From Desulfococcus sp041737845 (GTDB taxonomy: Bacteria; Desulfobacterota; Desulfobacteria; Desulfobacterales; Desulfococcaceae): DNA of 64,000 nucleotides. A program made the translations under genes and the position numbers. The stretch lies in the NCBI RefSeq assembly GCF_041737845.1, contig NZ_JBGSQX010000080.1, positions 1 to 64,000 of the forward strand, given 5' to 3'. Below the pieces are notes generated by a model, which was not told the DNA's origin, did no database searches, and was given only the letters and a program-made list of their open reading frames with translations. Shown here one piece after another: positions 10,822 through 20,880 of this stretch (position 1 is its first letter; each line of letters begins with the position of its first letter).

Positions 10822-11475
10822 ATGGGAATACAGGAACGAAAAAAGAGGGAAAAAGAGAGACGACGGCAGCAAATCCTGGTCGCTGCAAAACGGGTCTTCT
10901 CGACAAAAGGCTTCACCAAGGCGACCATGGAAGACATCGCCAAGGAAGCGGAATTGAGCCCCGGAACGCTGTACCTCTACTTCAAAAACAAAGACGAGCT
11001 TTTCTCTTCCCTTTCCATCCGTATTCTCCAGTACCTCAACATCCGGCTTGAGCATGTCGCGAGCATCAAGAAGGAGTTGACGGTGGATCAGAAAATCGAG
11101 GCTATTAGAGAAGCGATGCACGACGTCTATAAATTTGATCCCTTGATGTTAGTCAATATGTTTCACCTGCAGTCGAGCGAAACCCTGAAGAGCCTTTCCC
11201 CCGATCTCATTGCCGAGATCAAAAACCTGTCCAAGAATTCACTGGCCATCATCGCCCACCTATTTGATGAGGAAATTCATTCCGGAGTCGTCATCGACAA
11301 ACCGTCGATGGTCCTGGCGGACATCATGTGGTCAATGTTTTCAGGGATCGTGCTCTGGGAGGAAAGTAAAAAAATGATCGAAGGAGACAAAGATTTTTTA
11401 GAAAAAACCCTCGACACGGCCTTTGATATCTTTCGTCGGGGGATAAAAACAACACTGCTGAAAAAAACCTTGTGA
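10822..11475 (+). CDS. TetR/AcrR-family transcriptional regulator
   Basis: The 217-residue protein has a TetR N-terminal helix-turn-helix (about residues 12-60; VFSTKGFTKATMEDIAKEA, then LSPGTLYLYFKNKDELF) and a helical ligand-binding C-terminal domain of normal size. It is followed on the same strand by an OFA-family transporter and acetyl-CoA synthetase, so control of carboxylate uptake and activation, perhaps with an acyl-CoA effector, is a reasonable inference. The AT-rich leader upstream is a likely autoregulatory region. Its own codon use is somewhat richer in A/T than its neighbours. Confidence 0.9.
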   Translation: MGIQERKKREKERRRQQILVAAKRVFSTKGFTKATMEDIAKEAELSPGTLYLYFKNKDELFSSLSIRILQYLNIRLEHVASIKKELTVDQKIEAIREAMHDVYKFDPLMLVNMFHLQSSETLKSLSPDLIAEIKNLSKNSLAIIAHLFDEEIHSGVVIDKPSMVLADIMWSMFSGIVLWEESKKMIEGDKDFLEKTLDTAFDIFRRGIKTTLLKKTL

Positions 11476-11514
11476 AAGGGGGGAGAGGAGGGGCGTTACG
11501 GGAATCGAAGAAGA

Positions 11515-11539
11515 GAATGCCACGGACACTTCAACTGCA
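11515..11539 (+). repeat. Copy 2 of the element flanking tetR
   Basis: This 25-base copy lies 40 bases after the tetR stop and about 55 bases before the transporter start. It begins GAATGCCACGG and ends CAACTGCA like copy 1 at 10613. Its position suits an operator for the transporter gene. Confidence 0.45.
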
Positions 11540-11550
11540 GGCGTCATGAA

Positions 11551-11579
11551 AATTTAACAGAACTCTTGGGAATTTAACA
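11551..11579 (+). promoter_or_regulatory. Pair of direct repeats AATTTAACA, 20 bases apart
   Basis: AATTTAACA occurs at 11551-11559 and 11571-11579, exactly two helical turns apart, immediately before the AAAGGAGG ribosome site of the transporter gene. Such spacing is typical of a protein-binding pair, but no regulator can be assigned. Confidence 0.35.
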
Positions 11580-11594
11580 AAGGAGGCAACGAGT

Positions 11595-12917
11595 ATGGCT
11601 GAACAACTCACCAAAGAACCCGCACAAGCGTGGATCACGACGTTTTCGGGAACAGCGATCAACCTCTGTCTCGGTATCCTGTACGCCTGGAGCATCTGGA
11701 AAACCGCTCTGGTGAATACCGACCGGGCCGGCCAAATCATGAGCGGCATGAACGAGGGATGGGTGTACCTGAACAATGCCCAGGCCTCCACCCCGTTTTC
11801 CCTCTGCGTCATCATTTTCGCGCTGCTCATGATCCCCGGCGGAAGAATTCAGGATAGAATCAGCCCGAAGTTCGGCGCGACCCTGGGCGGTCTCTGCCTG
11901 GCGGCGGGCTGCATCATCGCCGGGCTCATGAAGAGCTACACCGGGCTGATCATCGGCTTCGGCATCCTGGGAGGCATCGGCATGGGCATCGGCTATGCCG
12001 CACCGACACCCGCCGCCCTGAAATGGTTCGGCCCCCACAGACGCGGCCTGATCGCAGGACTCGTGGTCGGCGGATACGGCGGCGCGGCCCTCTACATCGG
12101 CGCCCTGGGCCAGTTGCTCATCGATAAATACGGCATCACCGGAAGCTTCGTCGGACTGGGCGTCTTTTTTGCCATCGTCGTCGTCATCGCCGGCCAGATG
12201 CTGAAAATTCCGCCCCCGGGCTACGTCCCGCCCGCAGGCCCCCAGGCCAAAGCCCTGAAAGTCGGTGAGGTTTCCAAATCGACTGCCCACAACTGGGAAG
12301 CCGGCGACATATTCAAAACCTGGCAGTTCTACGCACTGGTCGTCATGTTCATCCTGACGACCCAATCCGGCCTTCTGATCATCGCCAACGCCAACGGACT
12401 GATGCTGTCGGCCGCGAAGGAACTGCCCTTCTTCATGGCCAATGCCTGGATCCTCGTTTCTTACGGCGGCCTGGTCAACGCCTCGGGTCGTGTTGGAACA
12501 GGCTGGTACTCCGACAAGATCGGCCGCGTCAATGCCTACAGTATCAACTGCGGCATCTCGGCGCTCTGCATGTTCATGCTTCCTTACGTCATCACGTCAA
12601 AAAGCATCTTCCTGCTCTTCATCGTCGTCGGCATCGGCTACTGGCAGTACGGCGGCGGGCTTTCCCTGATGCCCGCGTTCACGGGCGATTTTTATGGTCC
12701 CAAGAACCTGGGTTTCAACTACGGCCTGGTCTTCATCGGATGGGGCCTCGGGTTCTTCATGGCACGGCTGGGCGGCACCATTGAAGACATCACCGGCAGC
12801 CTCGACTACGCCTTCTACATTTCCGGCGTGTTGTTGATCCTGGCGGTCATCCTGGCCCGCGTCACCAAGCGGCCGCAATGGTCCAAATTCCAGGGATTGG
12901 CTGGGTCGGAAGCATAG
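11595..12917 (+). CDS. OFA-family major facilitator transporter
   Basis: The 440-residue inner-membrane protein has about twelve hydrophobic segments and the oxalate/formate antiporter (OFA) family start (WITTFSGTAINLCLGILYAWSI). Also visible are the loop motif GGRIQDRISPK, a variant of the MFS GxLaDRxGrk, and GTGWYSDKIGRVNAY in the second half. Its likely substrate is a small carboxylate, because acetyl-CoA synthetase follows 199 bases downstream and a TetR gene precedes it. A strong AAAGGAGG lies eight bases before the ATG. The exact substrate cannot be read from sequence. Confidence 0.88.
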   Translation: MAEQLTKEPAQAWITTFSGTAINLCLGILYAWSIWKTALVNTDRAGQIMSGMNEGWVYLNNAQASTPFSLCVIIFALLMIPGGRIQDRISPKFGATLGGLCLAAGCIIAGLMKSYTGLIIGFGILGGIGMGIGYAAPTPAALKWFGPHRRGLIAGLVVGGYGGAALYIGALGQLLIDKYGITGSFVGLGVFFAIVVVIAGQMLKIPPPGYVPPAGPQAKALKVGEVSKSTAHNWEAGDIFKTWQFYALVVMFILTTQSGLLIIANANGLMLSAAKELPFFMANAWILVSYGGLVNASGRVGTGWYSDKIGRVNAYSINCGISALCMFMLPYVITSKSIFLLFIVVGIGYWQYGGGLSLMPAFTGDFYGPKNLGFNYGLVFIGWGLGFFMARLGGTIEDITGSLDYAFYISGVLLILAVILARVTKRPQWSKFQGLAGSEA

Positions 12918-13116
12918 TATGGAAATCCGCGCATGCGGGCGGAACCGGTGATCTTGACAGTCTGATTTTGACAATGGGAGGTATCAAACTTTATGCACCT
13001 GGCATCTGGAGGTGATGGCTCGAATTGCAAAGTCCGATGCAATGATCACACTATTTAGGATAGGGAATGAAGTCATTTAGCATTTATAATCCCAAACACC
13101 ATCAAGGAGAAAAAAC

Positions 13117-15144
<2,028 letters not shown>

Positions 15145-15166
15145 GCTTTTTTTATTCCGGACAAGA

Positions 15167-15193
15167 CCTGCCGCAAATCCATGTTGCGGCAGG
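15167..15193 (+). terminator. Stem-loop after acsA
   Basis: CCTGCCGCAA (15167-15176) pairs perfectly with TTGCGGCAGG (15184-15193) around a seven-base loop, 22 bases after the acsA stop. TCCGGA words flank it on both sides. There is no following T run (a T run precedes it instead), so it may stabilise the 3' end rather than terminate intrinsically. Confidence 0.5.
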
Positions 15194-15266
15194 CATTTCC
15201 GGATGAAAAAAGGGTTGTATTTGTCCAAAACATTTGATACATATTTAATAACTTGGAGTCATACGA

Positions 15267-15288
15267 GGCAGGGGGGAAACCCCCTGCC
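15267..15288 (+). terminator. GAAA-tetraloop hairpin just before the M50-like gene
   Basis: GGCAGGGGG (15267-15275) pairs with CCCCCTGCC (15280-15288), capped by the stable tetraloop GAAA and followed by TTCTTC, then ATG at 15295. It could end leftover acsA transcription. It also occupies the place of a ribosome site for the next gene, so it may limit its translation. Confidence 0.45.
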
Positions 15289-15294
15289 TTCTTC

Positions 15295-15984
15295 ATGCAA
15301 CGGACCCATAACGCCAGCAAAACCGGTCGAATCGTGGATACGACACCCCTACCTGTCCCGTATGTGATTGGCCTCGCCCACTGGGCGATCGACGATGTGG
15401 CGGCCTTCGTCATTGCTTCGCTGATTGCCGTCATGGTCAATGCCGAAGGGCAGGCCTTCGTCGCGACGGCCATGGGGGATGTCCATTCCGACCGCAGCCG
15501 GCGCCTCCACTTCAATGCCTTTCTCCATCTCGACATCCTGGGCTCGATCGCTTTTCTGATCGCCGGATTCGGGTGGCCCAAAAAAATCGATATTGATACC
15601 ACACGATTCGTCACCCCCCGCCTCTACACCATCCTGATCCGATTCGGGGGGCCGGTTGCCAACTTCCTCATGGCCGGTATTGCCGGCAGCATCGTCTGGG
15701 TGATGACCCGCTGGGGTTCCCATGACCGGGTATTCACCATGGTCGCCGTCGTCAACGTCACCATGGCCGTCTACCACCTGATCCCGATTCCGCCCCTTGC
15801 CGGATCCAGTCTGATCAGCACGTTTCTCGACGCAAACAAGGCCTCCTGGAAATTTTATACCCGCACGGGTCCTTTTTTCCTGATCGGCATTTTTCTCCTT
15901 GAGCGGTTTTCCCAATTCAAGCCCATCAGCAATTTTCTAAAACCCTGGGTCGCCCATGGGTTCAATTTCATCATCAATAACTGA
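15295..15984 (+). CDS. Site-2 protease (M50)-like membrane protein, catalytic residues lost
   Basis: The protein (229 residues from the ATG at 15295) has about five or six hydrophobic segments and aligns by eye with bacterial site-2 proteases. The GD-x-RLHFNAFLHLDILGSI stretch, FGWPKK, GGPVANFLMAG and HLIPIPPLAGS correspond to the family's RLTLNPLxHIDPLG, FGWAKP, AGPxANL and NLLPIPPLDGS. The zinc motif HExxH is replaced by NAEGQ (15439-15453) and the third ligand aspartate of PLDG is alanine (15799-15801). It is therefore probably a non-proteolytic membrane pseudoenzyme. The start is uncertain: no ribosome site is present and a hairpin abuts the ATG. Confidence 0.75.
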   Translation: MQRTHNASKTGRIVDTTPLPVPYVIGLAHWAIDDVAAFVIASLIAVMVNAEGQAFVATAMGDVHSDRSRRLHFNAFLHLDILGSIAFLIAGFGWPKKIDIDTTRFVTPRLYTILIRFGGPVANFLMAGIAGSIVWVMTRWGSHDRVFTMVAVVNVTMAVYHLIPIPPLAGSSLISTFLDANKASWKFYTRTGPFFLIGIFLLERFSQFKPISNFLKPWVAHGFNFIINN

Positions 15985-16014
15985 AGCGGGTCTCTCATGC
16001 AGAAGATTTCTTTC

Positions 16015-16043
16015 TTGACCGCGAATATACTTTTGATTATTTT
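16015..16043 (+). promoter_or_regulatory. Candidate promoter of the cytidylate-kinase-like gene
   Basis: TTGACC (16015-16020) and TATTTT (16038-16043) are exactly 17 bases apart in an AT-rich gap, about 95 bases upstream of the ATG at 16137. It would drive the three following plus-strand genes. Confidence 0.4.
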
Positions 16044-16136
16044 CACCATCAATGGTTTGACTTCGATTCGACGGCGTCATTTGGCAACGCATCAACAGCC
16101 TGAATCCATACGATATACTACTCAAGGAGGCATCTC

Positions 16137-16769
16137 ATGGCAGTGATCACCATTTCGAGACAGTTTGGCGCGGGCGGAAAAACATTGGGTCAATTGATCG
16201 CTAACAAACTGAACTATACCCTCATCAGTGAAGAAATCGTCGAGAAGGTGGCGGAAAAAGCGAAGGTCTCCGTGGACTGGGTTCAGGACATCGAGAAAGA
16301 AGCCGGGGGAACGCTTCAAAAGTTCATGTCCGGACTCATCTCAAAATCCTATGTCGAGAGAATACTGGGAAAAGACAGGGGATACCTTGACGAAGACAAA
16401 TATGTCGAAACTCTCCGTGAAGTCATCACGCAGCTTGCAAAGGACGACAACATTGTATTTGTGGGCCGGGGAGGGCAGTACATCCTTGAGAACCATCCCA
16501 GGGCCTTTCACATCCTTCTGATCGCCGAGAAGCTCGATCGCATCAACTTCATGAAGAAAAATTACAAGCTGTCCTACGGCGAGGCGACCCAGGTGGTGGA
16601 GACCATGGGAAAGCGGCGCGCCAACCTCTACAAAAAATTCGGCAAGAAAGACTTCGATCAGCCGGAACTCTACCATATCGTACTCAACATGAGCAAACTG
16701 AGCATGGAAGAGGCCTCCGATTTCGTTTACAGGATGGTCGCGGACCTGGTCTGCCACCTGGCTGAATAA
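16137..16769 (+). CDS. Cytidylate-kinase-like family protein
   Basis: The 210-residue protein starts with a nucleotide-kinase fold (MAVITISRQFGAGGKTLGQ) whose phosphate loop GAGGKT is close to but not identical with the classical GxxGxGKS/T. It also shows VGRGGQYIL and a HILLIAE strand typical of this family, which is common in Desulfobacterota and is not the housekeeping Cmk. The substrate is unknown. A strong ribosome site (AAGGAGG) precedes the ATG. It is followed after 17 bases by the SplB-like gene, so the two may be co-transcribed. Confidence 0.8.
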   Translation: MAVITISRQFGAGGKTLGQLIANKLNYTLISEEIVEKVAEKAKVSVDWVQDIEKEAGGTLQKFMSGLISKSYVERILGKDRGYLDEDKYVETLREVITQLAKDDNIVFVGRGGQYILENHPRAFHILLIAEKLDRINFMKKNYKLSYGEATQVVETMGKRRANLYKKFGKKDFDQPELYHIVLNMSKLSMEEASDFVYRMVADLVCHLAE

Positions 16770-16786
16770 AGAAGGCCGTTCTTCAT

Positions 16787-17884
16787 TTGAACATTACCCG
16801 GCTCTATATCGACCGCGAGGTGACCGGCCTCCCGAATGTCGCCGCCATCCGGGCAAGACTCAACGTCCCCGACGTTGTCGTGGACGACGCCCGCGAGGTT
16901 TACGATGCGATCCTGGCCGATGATGATCCGATTCAAAAGGGAAAAGAGGTGCTCTACCTGAATCGGAACCGGGGTGCGTTCATCCGGAAGTGCCCCGGCA
17001 CCCGCCATTATACCTGCTGCGACTATATGATCCTTCATGTGGGCACCTTCTGCACCATGGATTGTGCCTACTGCATCCTGCAGTCCTATTTTCACCCGCC
17101 GGTCCTGCAGTATTTTGTCAACCATGATGACATGAAAGGCGAGTTGGAAAGTCATTTCGAGGCAAAGGCCTTTCGACGCATCGGCACGGGCGAGTTTACG
17201 GACAGCATGATCTGGGAGCTCTGGACGGATCTTTCCGGCATGCTTGTTCCGGAATTCGCCGGCCAATCCCATTCGGTGCTGGAGCTGAAAACCAAAACCA
17301 CCGCCATCGAGGCGCTGAAAGACCTCGACCATCGCCGGAAAACCATCATGGCCTGGTCCGTCAACACCGAGACGGTCATCCGCCAAAACGAACGGGGAAC
17401 CGCCGCTTTGGCGGCAAGGCTGAGAGCGGCGGCGGCCTGCGAATCCTGGGGGTATCCCCTGGCCTTTCATTTTGACCCGATGGTGGTTTACGACGGCTGC
17501 GAGGCGGATTACGAGAAGGTCATCGAAGCCATCTTTCAAGCCGTATCGCCTCAAAATGTCGTCTGGATGAGCATCGGCACCTTTCGATTCATGCCGTCCC
17601 TCAAACCGATCATCCAGAAGCGCTTTCCGGAATCCCCCATCGTCTACGGAGAGTTCGTTTCCGGCATCGACGATAAAATGAGATATTTCAAGCCGCTCAG
17701 GATAGGGCTCTACCGCCGCGTCTACGAGGTCATCCGCAGCATGGCCCCAGAAGTCACGGTCTATTTCTGCATGGAGGATGACGAGGTATGGCAAAAATCC
17801 TTTGGATTCATACCGTCCGACCGGGGCGGTCTGCCTGAAATGCTGGACCGAAGCGCCGTCCGGCACTGCAACCTTGCCCCGTGA
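16787..17884 (+). CDS. Spore photoproduct lyase-like radical SAM protein
   Basis: The 365-residue protein contains the radical-SAM cluster CTMDCAYC (CxxxCxxC, about residue 88), preceded by RKCPGTRHYTCCDYMILHVGTF as in spore photoproduct lyases. It ends with the VYFCMEDDEVW motif of that family. SplB reverses the UV spore photoproduct, but no sporulation gene is here, so the substrate may be another DNA lesion or something unrelated. The start is a TTG at 16787, 11 bases after a GAAGG site. No ATG fits the family N terminus. The EI24-like gene follows after six bases. Confidence 0.8.
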   Translation: MNITRLYIDREVTGLPNVAAIRARLNVPDVVVDDAREVYDAILADDDPIQKGKEVLYLNRNRGAFIRKCPGTRHYTCCDYMILHVGTFCTMDCAYCILQSYFHPPVLQYFVNHDDMKGELESHFEAKAFRRIGTGEFTDSMIWELWTDLSGMLVPEFAGQSHSVLELKTKTTAIEALKDLDHRRKTIMAWSVNTETVIRQNERGTAALAARLRAAAACESWGYPLAFHFDPMVVYDGCEADYEKVIEAIFQAVSPQNVVWMSIGTFRFMPSLKPIIQKRFPESPIVYGEFVSGIDDKMRYFKPLRIGLYRRVYEVIRSMAPEVTVYFCMEDDEVWQKSFGFIPSDRGGLPEMLDRSAVRHCNLAP

Positions 17885-17890
17885 TCTGAC

Positions 17891-18700
17891 ATGGCCATTG
17901 CATCCCTCTTCGCATCCCTCGGGTATTACCCCAAGGCCCACCGGGCGATCATCCGCCACCGGCTCTGGCCCTACATGATCCTGCCGGGGCTCATGAGCCT
18001 CGGATTCTTTTTCACCCTCATCGGGCTCGGAAACGCATATTTCAGCGACATCTCCGCAACCATTTACCAGAACTACTTTCCCGGTTTTCTGAAATGGGGC
18101 ATTCTGCTGACGATCATGAACCTGCTCCTGTGGATCCTCCTGTTTCTCACCGGATATATCCTCTACCAGCCCGTGGTGCTGATTCTTTTTTCTCCCGTGC
18201 TGGGATTGCTGTCGGAGATGACGGAACGAAAAGTCTGCGGAAGCGCCTCCGGGGCCTTCCATTTCGGGCAGATTCTGAAAGACGTCCTGAGGGGGGTGGT
18301 GATGAGCCTGAGGAATCTGGGGCGGATGATGTTGTGGATTCTTCTGGCCTGGCTGATGATCTTCATTCCCATCGCAGGCGCCGCCGTGTCCGCCGTGCTC
18401 ATCTTCCTGATCCAGGCCTACTACAACGGCTGTGCGCTTTCAGAGTACACCCTGGAGCGAAAAAACTATTCGGTCAAAGAGCGTATACGCTTCACCAGAA
18501 CCCATCGGGCGCGGATCACCGGTCTCGGCATGGGGTTCATGTTCGTCCTTTTCATCCCCATCCTGGGCTGGTTTGTCGCCCCGGCCCTCGGCACCGTTGC
18601 GGCCACCCTCGCAACCCTTGCCGCCATGAATGAAAACGGAGGGCCTTCTTCCGCGGAAGAAGGCCCTCCGGCTGCATTTACAGGCTGTCCGCACGCATAG
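17891..18700 (+). CDS. EI24/CysZ-like integral membrane protein
   Basis: The 269-residue protein has four or five long hydrophobic segments (about residues 25-50, 70-110, 145-185, 215-245) and EI24/CysZ-family features (GYYPKAHRAIIRHRLWPYMILPG, YILYQPVVLILFSPVLGLLSEM). CysZ members move sulfate, and in a sulfate reducer that is attractive, but the family is broad and transport is not shown. The last 20 or so residues after the final hydrophobic segment are encoded by a 34-base perfect palindrome (18637-18670) that also looks like the terminator of the convergent EF-G gene. That tail is probably not functional protein. Confidence 0.75.
   Translation: MAIASLFASLGYYPKAHRAIIRHRLWPYMILPGLMSLGFFFTLIGLGNAYFSDISATIYQNYFPGFLKWGILLTIMNLLLWILLFLTGYILYQPVVLILFSPVLGLLSEMTERKVCGSASGAFHFGQILKDVLRGVVMSLRNLGRMMLWILLAWLMIFIPIAGAAVSAVLIFLIQAYYNGCALSEYTLERKNYSVKERIRFTRTHRARITGLGMGFMFVLFIPILGWFVAPALGTVAATLATLAAMNENGGPSSAEEGPPAAFTGCPHA
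18637..18670 (-). terminator. 34-base perfect palindrome, terminator of the EF-G-like gene
   Basis: Bases 18637-18653 are the exact reverse complement of 18654-18670, with centre CCGCGG. On the minus strand it lies 43 bases past the EF-G stop and is followed by TTTTCA, as expected for a rho-independent terminator. It lies inside the 3' coding end of the plus-strand EI24-like gene. Confidence 0.7.
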
Positions 18701-18713
18701 CGGGGAGGGGGAT

Positions 18714-20789
18714 TTACTCTTTCTCCTTGTTGGCGGCCTCAATCACCTTCTCCGCAAGCTGGGCCGGGACCTCGTCGTAATGTGAAAATTCCATGGTGTA
18801 CATTCCGCGCCCGCCGGTCATGGATCTCAAATCCGGCGCATAGGTCAGGAATTCGGACAGGGGAACCTGGGCCTTGATGACCTGGTTCTTTCCCTCGGTA
18901 TCCATACCCATCACCCTGCCGCGCCGGCCGTTGAGGTCTCCCATGATATCCCCCATGTAGTCGTCGGGGGTCACCACGGTCACGTTCATGATCGGCTCCA
19001 GAAGCACCGGATTGGCCTGCTCGACGGCCTTCTTGAAGGCCAGGGCGCCAGCGATCTTAAAGGCCATTTCCGAGGAGTCGACCGTGTGGTAAGAGCCGTC
19101 GTCCACGGTCACCCGGAAGTCGACACACGGAAAACCCGCCAGCATCCCGCGATCGGAGGCTTCGATCACCCCTTTTTCAACAGCGGGGATATAGGTCTTG
19201 GGAATCGAACCGCCGACAATGGCATCCACGAATTCGAATCCGGAGCCGCGGGGCAGGGGCTCCATCTGAATCCAGCAGTCGCCGAACTGCCCGTGACCGC
19301 CGGTCTGCTTCTTGTGCCTGCCCTGGACCCGCACCTTCTTCTTGATGGTTTCCTTGTAGGGCACCTTTGGCAGGTTGAGGGCCACTTCCACGTTGAACTT
19401 CCGCTTCAGCTTCTCGACCACGACCTCGATGTGCACCTGGCCCCTGCCGGCCAGGAGGATCTCCTTGGTCTGGGAGTTGCGGTCCAGCTTCAGGCCCGGA
19501 TCTTCCTCCATGATCTTGTTCAGGGAGCTGAAAACCTTGTCCTCGTCCCCCTTGTTTTTGGCGGAGACGGCAAAAGAGATCAGGGTGGGCAGGGCTTCGG
19601 CGCATTTGAAAAGAACCTTGTCCCCATCATCGCACAGGGTGTCGCCGGTGAAGGTTTCCTTCAGCTTGGCCACCGCCAGGATGGAGCCGGGAACAGCCTC
19701 TTTTGCCGGCTTCTGCTCTTTGCCCATGATGGTGAGGATCTGATTGAACCGCTCTTTCGTATCCTTGCTGCTGTTGTAGAAGGTCCCGTCGCTGCCCAGC
19801 TTCCCGGAAACCACCCGAAAAAGATTGAGGCGGCCGGCATAAGGATCGGCGATGGTCTTGAAGACAAACGCGGAGAACGGTGCGTCGAGGGAGGGGAGGC
19901 GCTCGACCGTCTGATCCTTGTGGGGATGCTTGCCGATTTTCGCCCCGCCATCCTCGGGGGAAGGCATGACGTTCACGATGAAATCCAGGAAGAGGTTGAT
20001 GCCGATGTTGGCAAACGCGGACCCGCAAATGACGGGTGCAAACTTCCGGGAGACCGTCCCGGCGCGAAGCGCAGCCCGGATCTCCTCGTCGGAAAGGACC
20101 TCGCCTTCCAGATAGCGCTCGATGAGCTCGTCGTCCGCCTCGGCCACGTTCTCGATCATCTCTTCGCGGGCGGCCTCCGCAGCTTCCTGCATGTCGGCGG
20201 GGATATCCGCAAGGGTCATTTTCCCGTCGGCATCATATATGCACGCTTTCATGGAGATCAGGTCGACCACCCCCTTGAAATCAGCGAGTTCGCCGATGGG
20301 CAGTTGCAGGAGAATCGCTTTGGGGGTTTCAAGGTTTGAAGCGATATCCTCAATCGTCCGCTGGAAATCGGAGCGGTCCCGATCCAGCCGGTTGATAAAG
20401 ATTGCGCACGGCATGTTGAAACCTTCCGCGAATGCCCATGCCTGCTCCGTCTGAACCCGGACGCCGTCAACAGCATCCACGACAAACAACGCCCCGTCGG
20501 CGGCTTCCATGCACAGCTTTGTATCGGTAAAGAAGTTCTGGTCGCCGGGCGTGTCGAGCAGGGTGATCGTGTGTTTTTTCCATGGGATCTGATGCAATCC
20601 GGTTGAGATGCTCGCGTTTCGCTTCAATTCCTCGGGCTCAAAATCCAAGGCGGTATTGCCGTCTTCCACTCGCCCGATCCGATTGGTCACGCCGGCGTCG
20701 AACAGCATTACTTCCGCCAGGGATGTCTTGCCGGCGCCGCCGTGACCCACCAGAGCGATATTTCTCAACTTTTCTACGATTTCAGCCAT
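18714..20789 (-). CDS. Elongation factor G-like translation GTPase (EF-G paralogue)
   Basis: The 691-residue protein has the EF-G domain order. The G1 motif is GHGGAGKTS (residues 15-23), G3 is DTPGD, G4 is NRLD (Arg for the usual Lys of NKxD), and G5 lies near CGSAF. Domains II-V follow, with GRGQVHIEVVVEKLKR and GGHGQFGDCWIQMEPL. The GHGGAGKT loop and lack of nearby ribosomal genes (rpsL, rpsG, tuf) mark it as an EF-G paralogue (EF-G2 type) rather than the housekeeping fusA. Such paralogues may specialise in ribosome recycling or stress. The ATG is preceded by GAGAGGAG. A palindromic terminator follows. Confidence 0.9.
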   Translation of the reverse strand: MAEIVEKLRNIALVGHGGAGKTSLAEVMLFDAGVTNRIGRVEDGNTALDFEPEELKRNASISTGLHQIPWKKHTITLLDTPGDQNFFTDTKLCMEAADGALFVVDAVDGVRVQTEQAWAFAEGFNMPCAIFINRLDRDRSDFQRTIEDIASNLETPKAILLQLPIGELADFKGVVDLISMKACIYDADGKMTLADIPADMQEAAEAAREEMIENVAEADDELIERYLEGEVLSDEEIRAALRAGTVSRKFAPVICGSAFANIGINLFLDFIVNVMPSPEDGGAKIGKHPHKDQTVERLPSLDAPFSAFVFKTIADPYAGRLNLFRVVSGKLGSDGTFYNSSKDTKERFNQILTIMGKEQKPAKEAVPGSILAVAKLKETFTGDTLCDDGDKVLFKCAEALPTLISFAVSAKNKGDEDKVFSSLNKIMEEDPGLKLDRNSQTKEILLAGRGQVHIEVVVEKLKRKFNVEVALNLPKVPYKETIKKKVRVQGRHKKQTGGHGQFGDCWIQMEPLPRGSGFEFVDAIVGGSIPKTYIPAVEKGVIEASDRGMLAGFPCVDFRVTVDDGSYHTVDSSEMAFKIAGALAFKKAVEQANPVLLEPIMNVTVVTPDDYMGDIMGDLNGRRGRVMGMDTEGKNQVIKAQVPLSEFLTYAPDLRSMTGGRGMYTMEFSHYDEVPAQLAEKVIEAANKEKE

Positions 20790-20880
20790 TTAAACTCCTC
20801 TCTGCGTTATCTTTTGAATTTATCAAAAATTCAAATTTATCCCCTAAATTATTAATTCCTATATGTTTTATATGGAAAAA

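Noticed and set aside
18714..20789. Calling this the housekeeping fusA
   Set aside because: The GHGGAGKT loop, the NRLD G4 motif and the lack of ribosomal-protein or tuf neighbours indicate a paralogue.
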